DNA of 64,000 nucleotides from Muribaculum intestinale (GTDB lineage: Bacteria; Bacteroidota; Bacteroidia; Bacteroidales; Muribaculaceae), in NCBI RefSeq assembly GCF_002201515.1, contig NZ_CP021421.1, positions 992,001-1,056,000 of the forward strand, given 5' to 3'. Within the stretch, counting starts at the first letter, position 1, and each line of letters starts with the position of its first letter. Below are positions 52,963 through 62,564 of the stretch, one piece after another. The position numbers were made by a program, and so were the translations under genes. The notes beneath the pieces were generated by a model. The model was not told where the DNA came from. It did no database searches and saw only the letters and a list, made by a program, of their open reading frames with translations.

Positions 52963-55602
52963 TTAGAATTCCTGACCGAGAATGAAGTGGAACTGGCCTC
53001 CACCCTTGCGGCCATAGACGGTGTCGAAACCGTAGGCCCAGTCGATACCCATCATACCCACCATCGGCAGGAAGATACGCACACCGGCGCCGGCCGAGCG
53101 CTTGAGGTTGAAGGGCTGGAAGTCCTTGACAGCGGTCCAGGCATTACCGGCCTCGACAAATGTAAGACCGTAGATGGTGGTCGAGTTGGAGAGCATGAAC
53201 GGGAAGTGGAGCTCCATGCCGACACGTGCATAGGCGTAGCCCTCGCGTGTCCATGGAGTGAACTGGCCGTTCTCATAACCGCGCAGGGCTATGGTCTCGG
53301 TAGCATATGTGTATGAGCCCGACATACCGTCGCCTCCGACATAGAATGTCTCGAACGGAGTCTTAAGATACTTGTTGTAGCTGCCGAGCAGACCGAAGTC
53401 GGCACGGGTCATCATCACGAGAGTCCATTTTCCTGCAGGGTCGGTAAGCGGAGTGTAGGTACGGCTCTTGAAGCGGAGCTTCCAGTATTCAATCCATCGG
53501 TAGAGTTCCTTCTTGGCCTCGACAGAGCCGTTGTTGCCCTCTTCGGAGAGACGTTTCCAGTCTTTCTTGCCAAAAAGAGAAGCGGGGGGCGTGAGCTGGA
53601 GGTTGAGAGAGAATATCGAACCGCTACGCGTATACAACGGATTGTCGATTGACTGGCGGGCGAGAGTAAGACCGAGAGTCAGCGAATTTGAAGTACCGTT
53701 GTTCATATAATAGAGGTAGTCCCAGTTCTTGAGGTAGTACCACTGATATCCGATTTCAGCCTGGAAGGTGAAGTAGTCGTCAGGCCAGCTCAGACGCTTT
53801 CCGATACCGACTGTGACACCAATCATCTGCAGCACCTTGTTGGGGTCGTAGGCATTCTCGTAGGAGTTCTGGTAGTAATCGTTGTAGTAATTGCTGCTGC
53901 CCCAGTAGTTGTAGCCGTAGGGGTTACGCCAGTTGCTGCTGTAATACGAGGAGTTGATACCGGTCTGACGGGCATAGTAGGCCGACACCGACAGCGAGTT
54001 GGGGCGCTTTCCGCCAAACCACGGATCGAGGAACGATATCGAGTAGCTCTGGTAATATTTGGCATTGGTCTGGGCGGAAATCGTAAATGTCTGACCCTCG
54101 CCCTGTGGTATTATACCTTTGTAAGAACTCGGATTGAAGAGGTTCTTTATCGAGAAGTTGGTAAACTTAAGGGCAAGTTTACCGATAAGGCCGGTCTGTC
54201 CCCAGCCGAATGAAACCTCGACCTGGTCGTTGGCTTTCGATTCCAGACCAAACACTATATCTACCGTACCGTTCTCGGCATTAGGCTCGGGACGGATGTC
54301 CATAGCCTCAGGGTCGAAGTGGCCTGTCTGAGCGATTTCACGTGCCGAACGCATGAGGTCATCCTTGCTGAAAAGCTGGCCCGGCTTCACACGCAGCTCT
54401 CGACGGATTACTTTCTCGTACAGACGGTCGTTACCGTTGATGATTACATTGTTGACTGTAGCCTGCGGGCCCTCTACCATTCGCATTTCGAGAGCAATCG
54501 AGTCGCCGGTCACATTCTTTTCAATCGGATACAGGTGGTAGAACAGATATCCGTTGTTGAGATAAAGGTTGCTCACGGCATCCTCATCCTCTACCGTACG
54601 CTTGTTGAGCAGTTTCTGGTTGTAGACATCGCCGGGACGGATGTCAAGTATGCGCTCAAGAATCTCGGTGGGATATACAGTATTGCCCACCCAGTCGATA
54701 TTGCTGATGTAGTATTTCTTTCCTTCTTCGAGGTTTATATAGACATCGACATTCTTGTCGTCGTACTTGACAACGCTGTCGCTGATAATCTTGGCATCGC
54801 GGTAGCCTTTCTCATTGTATTTGGCGATAATCCGGTCAAGGTCGTCCCGATAATCGCTTTCAACGAATTTCTTCTGACGGAAGAGGTTGATGAGCTTGCC
54901 CTTCTCGTTGGTCTTCTTCATCGCACGCTGCAGCACATTGTCAGAGAGCATCTCGTTGCCGTCGATGTATATCTTGTGCACCTTTACCTTCGAGTTTTTG
55001 TCGATATTGATATTGACTATATTCTCGTTGGGAGCTGAAAGGTCTTCAATCTGGTCGATACGAACCTCGGCGTTGCCGAAGCCCTTCTGACTGTAGTAGC
55101 CTTTGATAATCTGGGTAGCGCGGTTTACGATATTCTGGGTAATCTGATTTCCTTTCATGAGCTGCAGACGCTCTTCAAGGTCTTTCTTCTCGCCCTTGCT
55201 TGCTCCGTAATAATTTATGGCGGAGATTCTCGGCTGGGGCTTAAGAGCAAACTCAAGCCACACCTTATCGCCGGCCATCTTGGCTACTTTGATTTTAATA
55301 GTACTGAAAAGGCCCTGGCGGGCAAAGCGTTTTGCCGCATTGGTAATATCCGGACCGGGTATCTCCACTCGGTCGCCGACATTCAGCCCGGAGTATCCGA
55401 TTATAATGTAATCCTCATAATTAGGCACACCGGTCACCTCGATTCCGGCAATCTCATAGCTTTTGGGCATGCCGGTATAGAGTATATTGGGATTATAGAC
55501 GGTATCGACCGGTGCGTTCAGGACAGGTGAGTCCTGAGCAACGGCAACCGTAGTTGCGGAAAGGAGAGTCAGAGCGATGATTGTCAGCAGTCGGTTAAGC
55601 AT
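52963..55602 (-). CDS. bamA: Outer membrane protein assembly factor BamA
   Basis: 879 residues. Signal peptide MLNRLLTIIALTLLSATTVAVAQ. About five POTRA domains (to ~400; e.g. SAINYYGASKGEKKDLEERL, VKVHKIYIDGNEMLSDNVLQ, QATVNNVIINGNDRLYEKVI). The 16-strand barrel includes the conserved motif VGGDGMSGSYTY and ends FHFILGQEF, with a terminal Phe for insertion. A Tyr/Asn-rich loop is present near 575-605 (YGYNYWGSSNYYNDYYQNSY). It inserts barrels in the outer membrane. Flanked by uppS and skp, the classic Bacteroidota order. Confidence 0.96.
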   Translation of the reverse strand: MLNRLLTIIALTLLSATTVAVAQDSPVLNAPVDTVYNPNILYTGMPKSYEIAGIEVTGVPNYEDYIIIGYSGLNVGDRVEIPGPDITNAAKRFARQGLFSTIKIKVAKMAGDKVWLEFALKPQPRISAINYYGASKGEKKDLEERLQLMKGNQITQNIVNRATQIIKGYYSQKGFGNAEVRIDQIEDLSAPNENIVNINIDKNSKVKVHKIYIDGNEMLSDNVLQRAMKKTNEKGKLINLFRQKKFVESDYRDDLDRIIAKYNEKGYRDAKIISDSVVKYDDKNVDVYINLEEGKKYYISNIDWVGNTVYPTEILERILDIRPGDVYNQKLLNKRTVEDEDAVSNLYLNNGYLFYHLYPIEKNVTGDSIALEMRMVEGPQATVNNVIINGNDRLYEKVIRRELRVKPGQLFSKDDLMRSAREIAQTGHFDPEAMDIRPEPNAENGTVDIVFGLESKANDQVEVSFGWGQTGLIGKLALKFTNFSIKNLFNPSSYKGIIPQGEGQTFTISAQTNAKYYQSYSISFLDPWFGGKRPNSLSVSAYYARQTGINSSYYSSNWRNPYGYNYWGSSNYYNDYYQNSYENAYDPNKVLQMIGVTVGIGKRLSWPDDYFTFQAEIGYQWYYLKNWDYLYYMNNGTSNSLTLGLTLARQSIDNPLYTRSGSIFSLNLQLTPPASLFGKKDWKRLSEEGNNGSVEAKKELYRWIEYWKLRFKSRTYTPLTDPAGKWTLVMMTRADFGLLGSYNKYLKTPFETFYVGGDGMSGSYTYATETIALRGYENGQFTPWTREGYAYARVGMELHFPFMLSNSTTIYGLTFVEAGNAWTAVKDFQPFNLKRSAGAGVRIFLPMVGMMGIDWAYGFDTVYGRKGGGQFHFILGQEF

Positions 55603-55683
55603 AAGCTGATTTTATTTTTCGGAGATGTCGTGTCGTGTGAAATATTTGATATCGTATATATAATGTGTGGTGGCTGTGTGCGG

Positions 55684-56439
55684 TCACTCCGCGGCGTCGC
55701 CGCTTACCTGCTCGGAGGTCTTGCCGAAACGACGTTCACGGCTCTGATAGTCGACCACCGCCTTGCAGAAATCCTCCTTGGAGAAATCCGGCCAGAAGGT
55801 CGGCACAACGGTGATTTCCGAATAAGCAATCTGCCACAGCAGAAAGTTGCTTACACGATGGTCGCCGCCGGTACGTATCAGCAAATCCGGGTCGGGCATG
55901 TCGCATGTGGCCATATGAGCGGATATGGTATCGGGGGTTATCTCATCCGGACGCATGTTGCCCTGCTCTACCTCACGTGCTATCCGGCGCATGGCATCGG
56001 TAATCTCCCAGCGCGAAGAGTAGCTGATGGCCAGCACCAAGGTCAGCCCGGTACAATGGGAAGTGTCGTCGATACACTTGCACAGGCGGGTGTAGGCAAA
56101 CCGTGGCATGCGCGAGAAGTCGCCTATCATCGTCAGACGCACGTTGTTTTTTATCAAATCGGCCGTCTCCCTCTCGATGGCTACGACAACCAGATTCATC
56201 AGAGCATCGACCTCGGCCTGCGGACGATTCCAGTTTTCGGTAGAGAATGTATAGAGCGTAAGATAGCCGATACCTATCTCCGAGGCAATCTCGGTGATTT
56301 TTCTTACAGTATTCACACCCTCGACATGTCCTTCCGAACGGTCGAGACCGCGTGATTTGGCCCATCGTCCGTTGCCATCCATTATCACGGCCACATGACG
56401 CGGCAGCCGCTGGGGGTCAATCTTATCTTTATATGACAT
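55684..56439 (-). CDS. uppS: Isoprenyl (undecaprenyl) diphosphate synthase
   Basis: 251 residues from the ATG at 56439 ([20 protein letters not shown]); an in-frame GTG three codons upstream is less likely. Catalytic Asp21 in [16 protein letters not shown]; further motifs are [14 protein letters not shown] and [20 protein letters not shown]. It makes the C55 lipid carrier for peptidoglycan and surface glycans. Operon with DUF6089 and bamA. Confidence 0.96.
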   Translation of the reverse strand: MSYKDKIDPQRLPRHVAVIMDGNGRWAKSRGLDRSEGHVEGVNTVRKITEIASEIGIGYLTLYTFSTENWNRPQAEVDALMNLVVVAIERETADLIKNNVRLTMIGDFSRMPRFAYTRLCKCIDDTSHCTGLTLVLAISYSSRWEITDAMRRIAREVEQGNMRPDEITPDTISAHMATCDMPDPDLLIRTGGDHRVSNFLLWQIAYSEITVVPTFWPDFSKEDFCKAVVDYQSRERRFGKTSEQVSGDAAE

Positions 56440-56469
56440 AACGGTCACATTGATTGGTCAATAATATAT

Positions 56470-57204
56470 TCAGTCGACATAATAGCAGCTTCTGCAGCGC
56501 TCGCCGAACTCAAATGTCAGCGACACCATGACTGTGGAATACCAGTCGGTATTTTTCGCAAAAGAGCTTTTTATGCCGTATAAGTCACTTAACACCGGGC
56601 CGTCGACCTTGTCGGTAAACGTCTTGGTCATACACCACTCAACTCCGAGATTGAGCCGTGGATTGATTTTGTATCTCACTCCGGCGCCCATCGGTATATT
56701 GAATGCTACCGCTGTGCCCTCACACGAGATTAGCGACATACCCATGCCCAGAGTCAGATATGGCGACCAGCGGCGCATCCTGCGGTACGTTTCGCCGATA
56801 CCGTAGTTGAAGAAATTGAAGTCGACGCGGGCGCCGAGGTCGTATACGGTCGACGAGAAGCGGTAAGTCTCTCCGCCGGGGTATACATTTGTCATGTCGG
56901 AACTGTCGCCGCTGAGAGTGGCAACCGTAAAGTTGCCGCGTATGTTCCAGCGAGGGCTCACCAGATAGCGGAATATAGCTCCCCCGGCAAATCCCGGATG
57001 AGCATAAAGACTGCCGGTATTGGCATCACCGAGATAACCGCTGAAGCCGAGGGCAGGGCCAAGCTCAAACTTGTAAGCTGTCTCTTGAGCCGAGGCACGA
57101 TTTACACAACATGCACCCCAAAGCGCCACCATAGCCATTATAATAATGACCGGCCGGCGCAATAGCTGTATTGTTGTGTTCTGTCGAGGCCTCTTGTCAG
57201 GCAT
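56470..57204 (-). CDS. DUF6089 outer-membrane beta-barrel protein
   Basis: 244 residues. A signal-like N-terminus (RPVIIIMAMVALWGACCVNR ... SAQ). A small barrel: KFELGPALGFSGYLGDANTG, FRYLVSPRWNIRGNFTVATL, LGARVDFNFFNYGIGETYRR, YSTVMVSLTFEFGERCRSCY. DUF6089 proteins occur just upstream of uppS-bamA across Bacteroidota, as here; their role is not defined but co-operon membership suggests envelope biogenesis. Confidence 0.85.
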   Translation of the reverse strand: MPDKRPRQNTTIQLLRRPVIIIMAMVALWGACCVNRASAQETAYKFELGPALGFSGYLGDANTGSLYAHPGFAGGAIFRYLVSPRWNIRGNFTVATLSGDSSDMTNVYPGGETYRFSSTVYDLGARVDFNFFNYGIGETYRRMRRWSPYLTLGMGMSLISCEGTAVAFNIPMGAGVRYKINPRLNLGVEWCMTKTFTDKVDGPVLSDLYGIKSSFAKNTDWYSTVMVSLTFEFGERCRSCYYVD

Positions 57205-57244
57205 ATCCGAGTTGTCAGGCGTGATAAAGTGGAGATGAGGATGT

Positions 57245-58801
57245 TTACTGAAGCGGCTTATAGGTAAACCGGTTTATGACTCCACGCAACACTATGTCGC
57301 GCAGATTGCCGGCCTCATTCTCGCCTCCGTATATATATATGTAGGGGCAGTCCCACTCGGTAATCGGGGCTACCGCACGGCTACCATAGAATCCGTCGAG
57401 CATACACCATGCCGGCAGGCGGCGAAGTGTCACGCTCTCCCATCCGCCTCCGGAAGTCGAGCGGGCATGCATCACCGTAGGAATCACCAGAGCCCGGGCA
57501 CCGGCAAACGATTCCATCTGTTCCGGCAACTGCATAAGAGAGTCGGCTTCATGCCAGTTGACACCAAGGTCGCGTGATATATACACCTCGCGCGACAATG
57601 ACCCGTCGGCCTTACGGCCGCCCATAGCGAATATAGTCGACTGCTTGGTGACAGTCCAGTTGACGGTATTGGTCTTGAATGTATAGTACGGGAAGATTGT
57701 CATTCCGTCAAGCGCTGCATCCTGAGGCATATTGGCAAATTTATTCCATGCCTGTCCGTCATATCCCCAAACGGCACTCGTAAGATTGCCGTTAGCGATA
57801 TGACCGCCGGCTATTATGCCCTGAGGTGCCGAACTCCAGTCGGAAGAGAATGTGAGCATGCGGGTAGTGCCGCCGACAGGGAAGTCGGCTCTTACCGCCG
57901 ATGCCACATAGCCCTGGGGTTCGGGGCAGGTGGCATGTACATATCCTGCGCCATCGGAGGCGACACCTACTACACGCGATTCATACGCGCCATAAATCCA
58001 TGACCATACTTTTCCGGTCGACGACCATGCAAGTCCGTCGGTCGAACTGTAAAGGGTACCGTTGTCCGACAGCACATAGTAATCGCCATCTGTAGCTGTA
58101 AGAGTGGAGAGTCGCGGAGTGAATCCGAAATTGACAGTCTCGCGCACCCAGCTGTCGACAGGAGTCGCAGGGTCATCGGCCGAAGCGCGTTGCCAGGCTG
58201 TACCATCGGTCGAATAGCAATATACTTTGCCATTTTTCTCTACGGTCACCGCATCCTTTGCTCCTCGGATGGCAGGAAGGACCGAATAGGCCATATCACC
58301 CCAGCACAATGAATCAGGCTTCTGATTGTGTACATTCACGGTGATAGTATATGTGCGCGAATATGTCTCGTTAAGCGACGTAACAGTCACCTTTACCGGA
58401 GAGCTGAAAGATATCGTATCGGGTGAGGTACTGTTGTACTCCTCCTCCTTCTCGTTGCCCTCGGTGTCGGTATATTTAATCATGATTTTCGACGAGCCGC
58501 CGGTGCCGATTACGGGTACCAGTTTACGCACATCCGTGCCCAGAGGCATCGAGTCGGCATTGAAAATCTTTTGCCCCTCCAGGTCGATAGTAAAGAACAC
58601 CGAGTCGAGATTGGCCAGCACCTTCGTATCGGCTTTCAGATTGAATGCCGTTATAGCCGTACTTGAATACATCGTTTCCGGAGTATATCCGGTATCGATG
58701 TCGTAATCGTTTGTATCATCGTCGCTGTTGCACGACACAACCACACTCCCAAGCATGATTGAGAGCGCGGCAAGTGATGAGGCAGCAAGTCGCTTATTCA
58801 T
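57245..58801 (-). CDS. DUF6242 lipoprotein with Kelch/beta-propeller-like repeats
   Basis: 518 residues from the ATG at 58801. Lipoprotein signal with the lipobox SVVVSC (Cys near 24), followed by an acidic linker (NSDDDTNDYDIDTGY). The middle has an Ig-like part (SPVKVTVTSLNETYSRTYTI). The C-terminal half has propeller-like blades that read as displayed measurements (GDYYVLSDNGTLYSSTDGLA; YISRDLGVNWHEADSLMQLP), consistent with the DUF6242 C-terminal domain. Probably anchored in the outer membrane; function unknown. It lies 40 bp upstream of the DUF6089 gene. Confidence 0.78.
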   Translation of the reverse strand: MNKRLAASSLAALSIMLGSVVVSCNSDDDTNDYDIDTGYTPETMYSSTAITAFNLKADTKVLANLDSVFFTIDLEGQKIFNADSMPLGTDVRKLVPVIGTGGSSKIMIKYTDTEGNEKEEEYNSTSPDTISFSSPVKVTVTSLNETYSRTYTITVNVHNQKPDSLCWGDMAYSVLPAIRGAKDAVTVEKNGKVYCYSTDGTAWQRASADDPATPVDSWVRETVNFGFTPRLSTLTATDGDYYVLSDNGTLYSSTDGLAWSSTGKVWSWIYGAYESRVVGVASDGAGYVHATCPEPQGYVASAVRADFPVGGTTRMLTFSSDWSSAPQGIIAGGHIANGNLTSAVWGYDGQAWNKFANMPQDAALDGMTIFPYYTFKTNTVNWTVTKQSTIFAMGGRKADGSLSREVYISRDLGVNWHEADSLMQLPEQMESFAGARALVIPTVMHARSTSGGGWESVTLRRLPAWCMLDGFYGSRAVAPITEWDCPYIYIYGGENEAGNLRDIVLRGVINRFTYKPLQ

Positions 58802-58820
58802 ATATTTATATTTTTCAAAC

Positions 58821-58828
58821 TGCAAAGA
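58821..58828 (-). promoter_or_regulatory. -7 box TATCTTTG before the DUF6242 gene
   Basis: Complement of 58821-58828, 19 bp before the start; may drive DUF6242-DUF6089-uppS-bamA-skp as one long operon. Confidence 0.55.
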
Positions 58829-59010
58829 TACGAAGTATTTGCCAAGTATATGCAGGATATTGCAAAAAACGTAACAGCACCGGCAGTATGCCCGTGCTAA
58901 GAGATGGTAAAATTAATCATTACCGCTGAAACGGCAACGCATTTTTAGAAGTTTACATTTTTATATACCGTTTTTATATGTTTTTAACGGCAAAACATCT
59001 GTATAATTGC

Positions 59011-59070
59011 GATTCAGCGGGCCTGACAGCCGGTTGCCGTAGTTGGCGCCACTGTCAAGCCCGCTGAATC
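59011..59070 (-). terminator. Large hairpin after the outer-membrane barrel gene
   Basis: GATTCAGCGGG and CCCGCTGAATC, an 11-bp perfect outer stem with an inner GACAG/CTGTC pair; on the minus strand it is followed by GCAATTATAC, so T-poor. Confidence 0.6.
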
Positions 59071-59108
59071 CGCCCCGGCAAAGAGGGACAGCATCGCAAG
59101 GGATTCTT

Positions 59109-59828
59109 TCAAAAATTGTATCCTACCGAGAAAGTCCACATCTTATTGTGCCCTTTCTGCCCATTGCCTTTCATCACATTGCGGAATCCGTACTGATAAT
59201 GGGCACCCACGTAGAAATGCTCCATCGCCATGACACCTACCCCGGATTTCAGACCATAGTCATAGCGGTCGGAAAGCGCAAATGTAGAGTCACCGAAATA
59301 AGGCTGCTTGCCATTGGTAACAACGAGTTCACCGGTCGATGAGTCATACTTCTTATATTTATTGCTTCCACCCCAGCCCCATGCAAAATACGGACCGCAG
59401 TCGATATGTACCTGTACCAGTTGCGGCACACCGAGACGCAGAGAGGCGAGAATAGGTATCTGCAGGAAATTAGCCTTCTGAGTGCCATTGATTGCACTGA
59501 GGCTATGCCCGTCGGTATACAGCAGATGGTAATCGTTTTTACGTGTGTAAATAAAGGCGCCGGGCTGTATGGCAAAGAAATTGCGGAAATTTATATCAAC
59601 CACGAAGCCTGCGTTGAATCCTCCGCGCCACTGATTGTCTTTCCACTCCACTCCGCTCATCACCTTATCATAATTGTTGGTGAGATTGGAGGTATTGAAG
59701 CCGAGCCGTACTCCGAACCGGAACAGATTCTCCGGCACACCGGTGTCGAATATAGTCTGCGCATTGAGTCTGGAGCCGCCAAATATCGCAACGGTGGCCA
59801 TGCATAGTGCGATGAATAGTCTTTTCAT
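59109..59828 (-). CDS. Outer-membrane beta-barrel (porin-like) protein
   Basis: 239 residues. Signal peptide MKRLFIALCMATVAIFGGSRLNAQ. A barrel of the OMP_b-brl type: FRFGVRLGFNTSNLTNNYDK, GGFNAGFVVDINFRNFFAIQ, FLQIPILASLRLGVPQLVQV, YGLKSGVGVMAMEHFYVGAH, and a final aromatic FSVGYNF. Function unknown. It has its own promoter at 59855-59886. Confidence 0.85.
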   Translation of the reverse strand: MKRLFIALCMATVAIFGGSRLNAQTIFDTGVPENLFRFGVRLGFNTSNLTNNYDKVMSGVEWKDNQWRGGFNAGFVVDINFRNFFAIQPGAFIYTRKNDYHLLYTDGHSLSAINGTQKANFLQIPILASLRLGVPQLVQVHIDCGPYFAWGWGGSNKYKKYDSSTGELVVTNGKQPYFGDSTFALSDRYDYGLKSGVGVMAMEHFYVGAHYQYGFRNVMKGNGQKGHNKMWTFSVGYNF

Positions 59829-59854
59829 TTCTTCGGTTTATTTGTGTGTATTGC

Positions 59855-59886
59855 CAAAATTAGACATTATCGACGAAAATCACAAA
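59855..59886 (-). promoter_or_regulatory. Bacteroidota promoter of the barrel gene
   Basis: TTTG (complement of 59883-59886), 20-bp spacer, TAATTTTG (complement of 59855-59862). Confidence 0.75.
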
Positions 59887-59977
59887 CCCTATCGGTATAA
59901 AAGTTGGTCATAACATCGCATACCTCATTCAAAACAACATAGATACAGTATAAGACGGTCGTACAAAAGTGGTCTAA

Positions 59978-60015
59978 AAATATGTGGCACAGAAACCATT
60001 CCGTGCCACATATTT
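59978..60015 (-). terminator. Terminator of the NlpC/P60 gene
   Basis: AAATATGTGGCAC and its exact complement, a 13-bp stem with a 12-base loop; on the minus strand it is followed by TTAGACC. Confidence 0.75.
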
Positions 60016-60049
60016 CAAATCGTTCTATTGTAAGACCCTCAGGCCTGAA

Positions 60050-60634
60050 TTATCTTACTCGGCGCGCGCCGATATAACGGCGTGAATAATATGGCTCGGT
60101 ACTCTTCGACACGGTGACACCCTGCGAGTTAGACGAGTGGATAAACTTGAACGTGCCGTCGGGATTTACGTCGGTAACAAGCCCTACATGGCCCACTCTT
60201 GTCTTGCTCACGGCACGACCGCTGAAAAACACCAGATCACCGGGCAGAAGATCCATATCCTCGACGGCCTCGCCTTGAGTATACTGCGAAGAGCTGGAGG
60301 CATTAAGTTTCATGCCGAACTGTCTGAACACATAGCTGGTAAAACCCGAGCAGTCAAATCCCTTGGGAGTCTTACCGCCACGACGGTAACGCAGACCCTT
60401 GTACTGACCGGCAAACGACAGCATGTCGGCAATATACTCCGGAGCCTCATCGGCATCGCCATTGCTTATGGGATGAATCAACGGCAATTCGGGCTTCCAT
60501 GTATTTATGGAAGCAAAGTCGGCTGATATGTTTTTATGGTCGAGAGTTTCACGCAGAGGGGTGGTCGCATCGGCACAGACTGCACCGACAAGCATCATGA
60601 CAACTGCGAGAGATACCCGTATGATATTGCTCAT
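60050..60634 (-). CDS. NlpC/P60 cell-wall endopeptidase
   Basis: 194 residues. Signal peptide (SNIIRVSLAVVMMLVGAVCA). NlpC/P60 domain: catalytic Cys95 in KGFDCSGFTSYVF, His149 in RVGHVGLVTDV, and His166 in FIHSSNSQGV; YRRGGKTPKG is typical of Bacteroidota members. Probably a gamma-D-Glu-diaminopimelate hydrolase in the periplasm. Own promoter and terminator. Confidence 0.93.
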   Translation of the reverse strand: MSNIIRVSLAVVMMLVGAVCADATTPLRETLDHKNISADFASINTWKPELPLIHPISNGDADEAPEYIADMLSFAGQYKGLRYRRGGKTPKGFDCSGFTSYVFRQFGMKLNASSSSQYTQGEAVEDMDLLPGDLVFFSGRAVSKTRVGHVGLVTDVNPDGTFKFIHSSNSQGVTVSKSTEPYYSRRYIGARRVR

Positions 60635-60709
60635 TTAAATTAAGGTAATTTTAGTGAATCGAGGCCCTGTCCATTGCGCATATTGCACTGCCTCTCTTTC
60701 CATTCTTCA

Positions 60710-60741
60710 CAAAGATACTAAAATCATCGTCAGCAATCAAC
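60710..60741 (-). promoter_or_regulatory. Promoter of the NlpC/P60 gene
   Basis: GTTG (complement of 60738-60741), 20-bp spacer, TATCTTTG (complement of 60710-60717); the -33 element deviates by one base. Confidence 0.6.
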
Positions 60742-60877
60742 CGGACATACAGCCATTTAAAGTCTTTTAGCATCCTCCACGCATCCGGCTCTTCAAATTA
60801 ACATAATTTTCGCTTTGCATTAACATTGTAATGTCTCAGCGATTTCACAAACGATCCGGGGCATTCGCTCAGCGACA

Positions 60878-61636
60878 TCAGAAATCGACCGAGCGGAGCC
60901 ACTGCCGCCATTGTTCGCGACTGCCGTTGAATGTATTCAGGTCGACCGACGTGTCGGTGGCGCTAACCCACCCCCAGTGGCTATACTGCCAAAGCGACCA
61001 GTCGGTGTCGGCATCCTCCGGCAAAGGCGGCTTGGTAAACGAGCATATCCACAGAGGATAATCGGTAAAACGGTCACGCACAAACCGTTCATATCCGTCC
61101 TTGTTGGTGTACAGCATCACGGCATGACCGTTGCTCTCCAGATAGTCTATCATGTCCTGAAGGCGCACTACGATAGAGTCGGTATGCATGTTTTTGGGGT
61201 TGGTCCACTCCTCGAGATCTATCACAAGTGGCAGTTCGAGGGTCTTCCCCACCAGTGAGTTGAGCAGATTGATACCCTGCATCTTTCCGTCGGTGCCGAA
61301 TTTAAAGAAATGATAGGCACCGATATTCCTAATTCCCGCCTTGCGGGCTGCAAGATAATTGTGGTGGAATTTCGGGTCTTTGAAGGTAGCTCCTTCCGTT
61401 GCTTTCAACACCACGAAATCAATCGAGTCAGCCGCCAGAAGGCTGAAATCAATATCTCCGTTATGTGCCGACAGATCAAGACCTGTGACGGGATACTCAT
61501 CACGGCTTAGTTCAAGTGGAGTAATCTCCCTGCGCAGACGCACGAGCAACATCACCATCCCGACGGCAAGAAACACCGACAGGATAACGATTGTGGCAAC
61601 ATTTATGCCCGATTTGCTGTTTCCGCGCGCACTCAT
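60878..61636 (-). CDS. GH25 family lysozyme-like hydrolase, membrane-anchored
   Basis: 252 residues. One N-terminal TM/signal-anchor (INVATIVILSVFLAVGMVML). The GH25 barrel follows: VTGLDLSAHNGDIDFSLLAA (catalytic Asp region), FVVLKATEGATFKDP, AGIRNIGAYHFFKFG, LPLVIDLEEWTN with the acidic pair, and LWICSFTKPP, WSLWQYSHWG. It cleaves the MurNAc-GlcNAc bond of peptidoglycan. Its ATG is 2 bp after the menA stop, so they are co-transcribed. Confidence 0.92.
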   Translation of the reverse strand: MSARGNSKSGINVATIVILSVFLAVGMVMLLVRLRREITPLELSRDEYPVTGLDLSAHNGDIDFSLLAADSIDFVVLKATEGATFKDPKFHHNYLAARKAGIRNIGAYHFFKFGTDGKMQGINLLNSLVGKTLELPLVIDLEEWTNPKNMHTDSIVVRLQDMIDYLESNGHAVMLYTNKDGYERFVRDRFTDYPLWICSFTKPPLPEDADTDWSLWQYSHWGWVSATDTSVDLNTFNGSREQWRQWLRSVDF

Positions 61637-61638
61637 GA

Positions 61639-62508
61639 TTACACTCCCTTGCTACAGATTTCAGACACAAGCCATGCGAGCGCCACGGCAAGCATAGCCA
61701 CAGCCGTCATGCCGAGCAGCGGATTTATGGCCCGGCCTGTACGGCGCTTCAACATCATGCACAGCAACAGGTGCACGGCCAGATACACCCATGCAATCCA
61801 TCGATGGACACCCATAGCGTCAAGCAGCAGAAGCATGGCGAGCACTCCATTGATAAGATACAGCGAATAGGCGAATCCACGGCCCATTATCACCGCAAGG
61901 GTACGCTTGCCTACAGAGGCATCATCGTCGGCATCGCGGTAATTATTGACCAGCAGCACATTGGCACCCATCAGTCCGATAGCGGCCGAAGCTATACCGA
62001 CAGGCCACGCAAAATATCCCGACTGTACATAATATGTAAGATTTACAGGTATCACTCCGAAAAAGATAATCACAGCCACCTCGCCAAGCCCGTGGCGCGA
62101 CAGCGGATACGGCCCGGCGCTGTAGGCCATGGCACCAATCGCTATGACTATGCCGGCAATAAGAAGCCACCAGCCTCCCCACCACAGCAACGACAGACCC
62201 ACACAGCAAGCCATGCCGAGAGTGGCATACGTGGCGCGGAGCATCGCGCCGGGGGTGATGTCGCCCTCGGTAACTCCGCGGCGCGGACCGTCGCGTCCGG
62301 CTCGGTCAAGACCGTCACGGTAGTCATAATATTCGTTGGCAAAATTCGAGGCCACCTGCGCCAGCAGGGCAAATATCAGACACAGCGTCGCAGGCGCAGC
62401 CTTAAAGGTGCCGTCGCCTACATTATATCCTATCGCCGTCAGCACTCCGGCTGCAGAAACAGGCAGTGTGCGCAGACGCATGGCTTCAATCCACGGTTTC
62501 AGAGTCAT
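61639..62508 (-). CDS. menA: 1,4-dihydroxy-2-naphthoate polyprenyltransferase
   Basis: 289 residues, ~8-9 TM helices. UbiA-family motif NFANEYYDYRDGLDRAGRDG, with the Asp-rich prenyl-diphosphate site, and VNNYRDADDDASVGKRTLAV, the second Asp-rich site. It attaches the polyprenyl chain in menaquinone synthesis at the inner membrane. It follows the DUF4435 gene on the same strand after 56 bp, with a short repeat tip between. Confidence 0.94.
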   Translation of the reverse strand: MTLKPWIEAMRLRTLPVSAAGVLTAIGYNVGDGTFKAAPATLCLIFALLAQVASNFANEYYDYRDGLDRAGRDGPRRGVTEGDITPGAMLRATYATLGMACCVGLSLLWWGGWWLLIAGIVIAIGAMAYSAGPYPLSRHGLGEVAVIIFFGVIPVNLTYYVQSGYFAWPVGIASAAIGLMGANVLLVNNYRDADDDASVGKRTLAVIMGRGFAYSLYLINGVLAMLLLLDAMGVHRWIAWVYLAVHLLLCMMLKRRTGRAINPLLGMTAVAMLAVALAWLVSEICSKGV

Positions 62509-62515
62509 ATTCTTA

Positions 62516-62527
62516 GAGCTTGTTTAC
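62516..62527 (+). repeat. GAGCTTG-repeat tip upstream of menA
   Basis: GAGCTTGTTTAC preceded by TTA (62513-62515), 7 bp before the menA start on the opposite side; possibly an excision scar of the repeat. Confidence 0.45.
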
Positions 62528-62564
62528 GTAGGAAAGTCCTGATTACAGGGGGGCAGACACCCTC

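Noticed and set aside
53820..54000. Tyr/Asn codon-rich tandem pattern in bamA as a possible repeat or CRISPR
   Set aside because: It is an in-frame surface loop of the barrel; there are no regular direct repeats with spacers. No CRISPR array was seen anywhere in the window.
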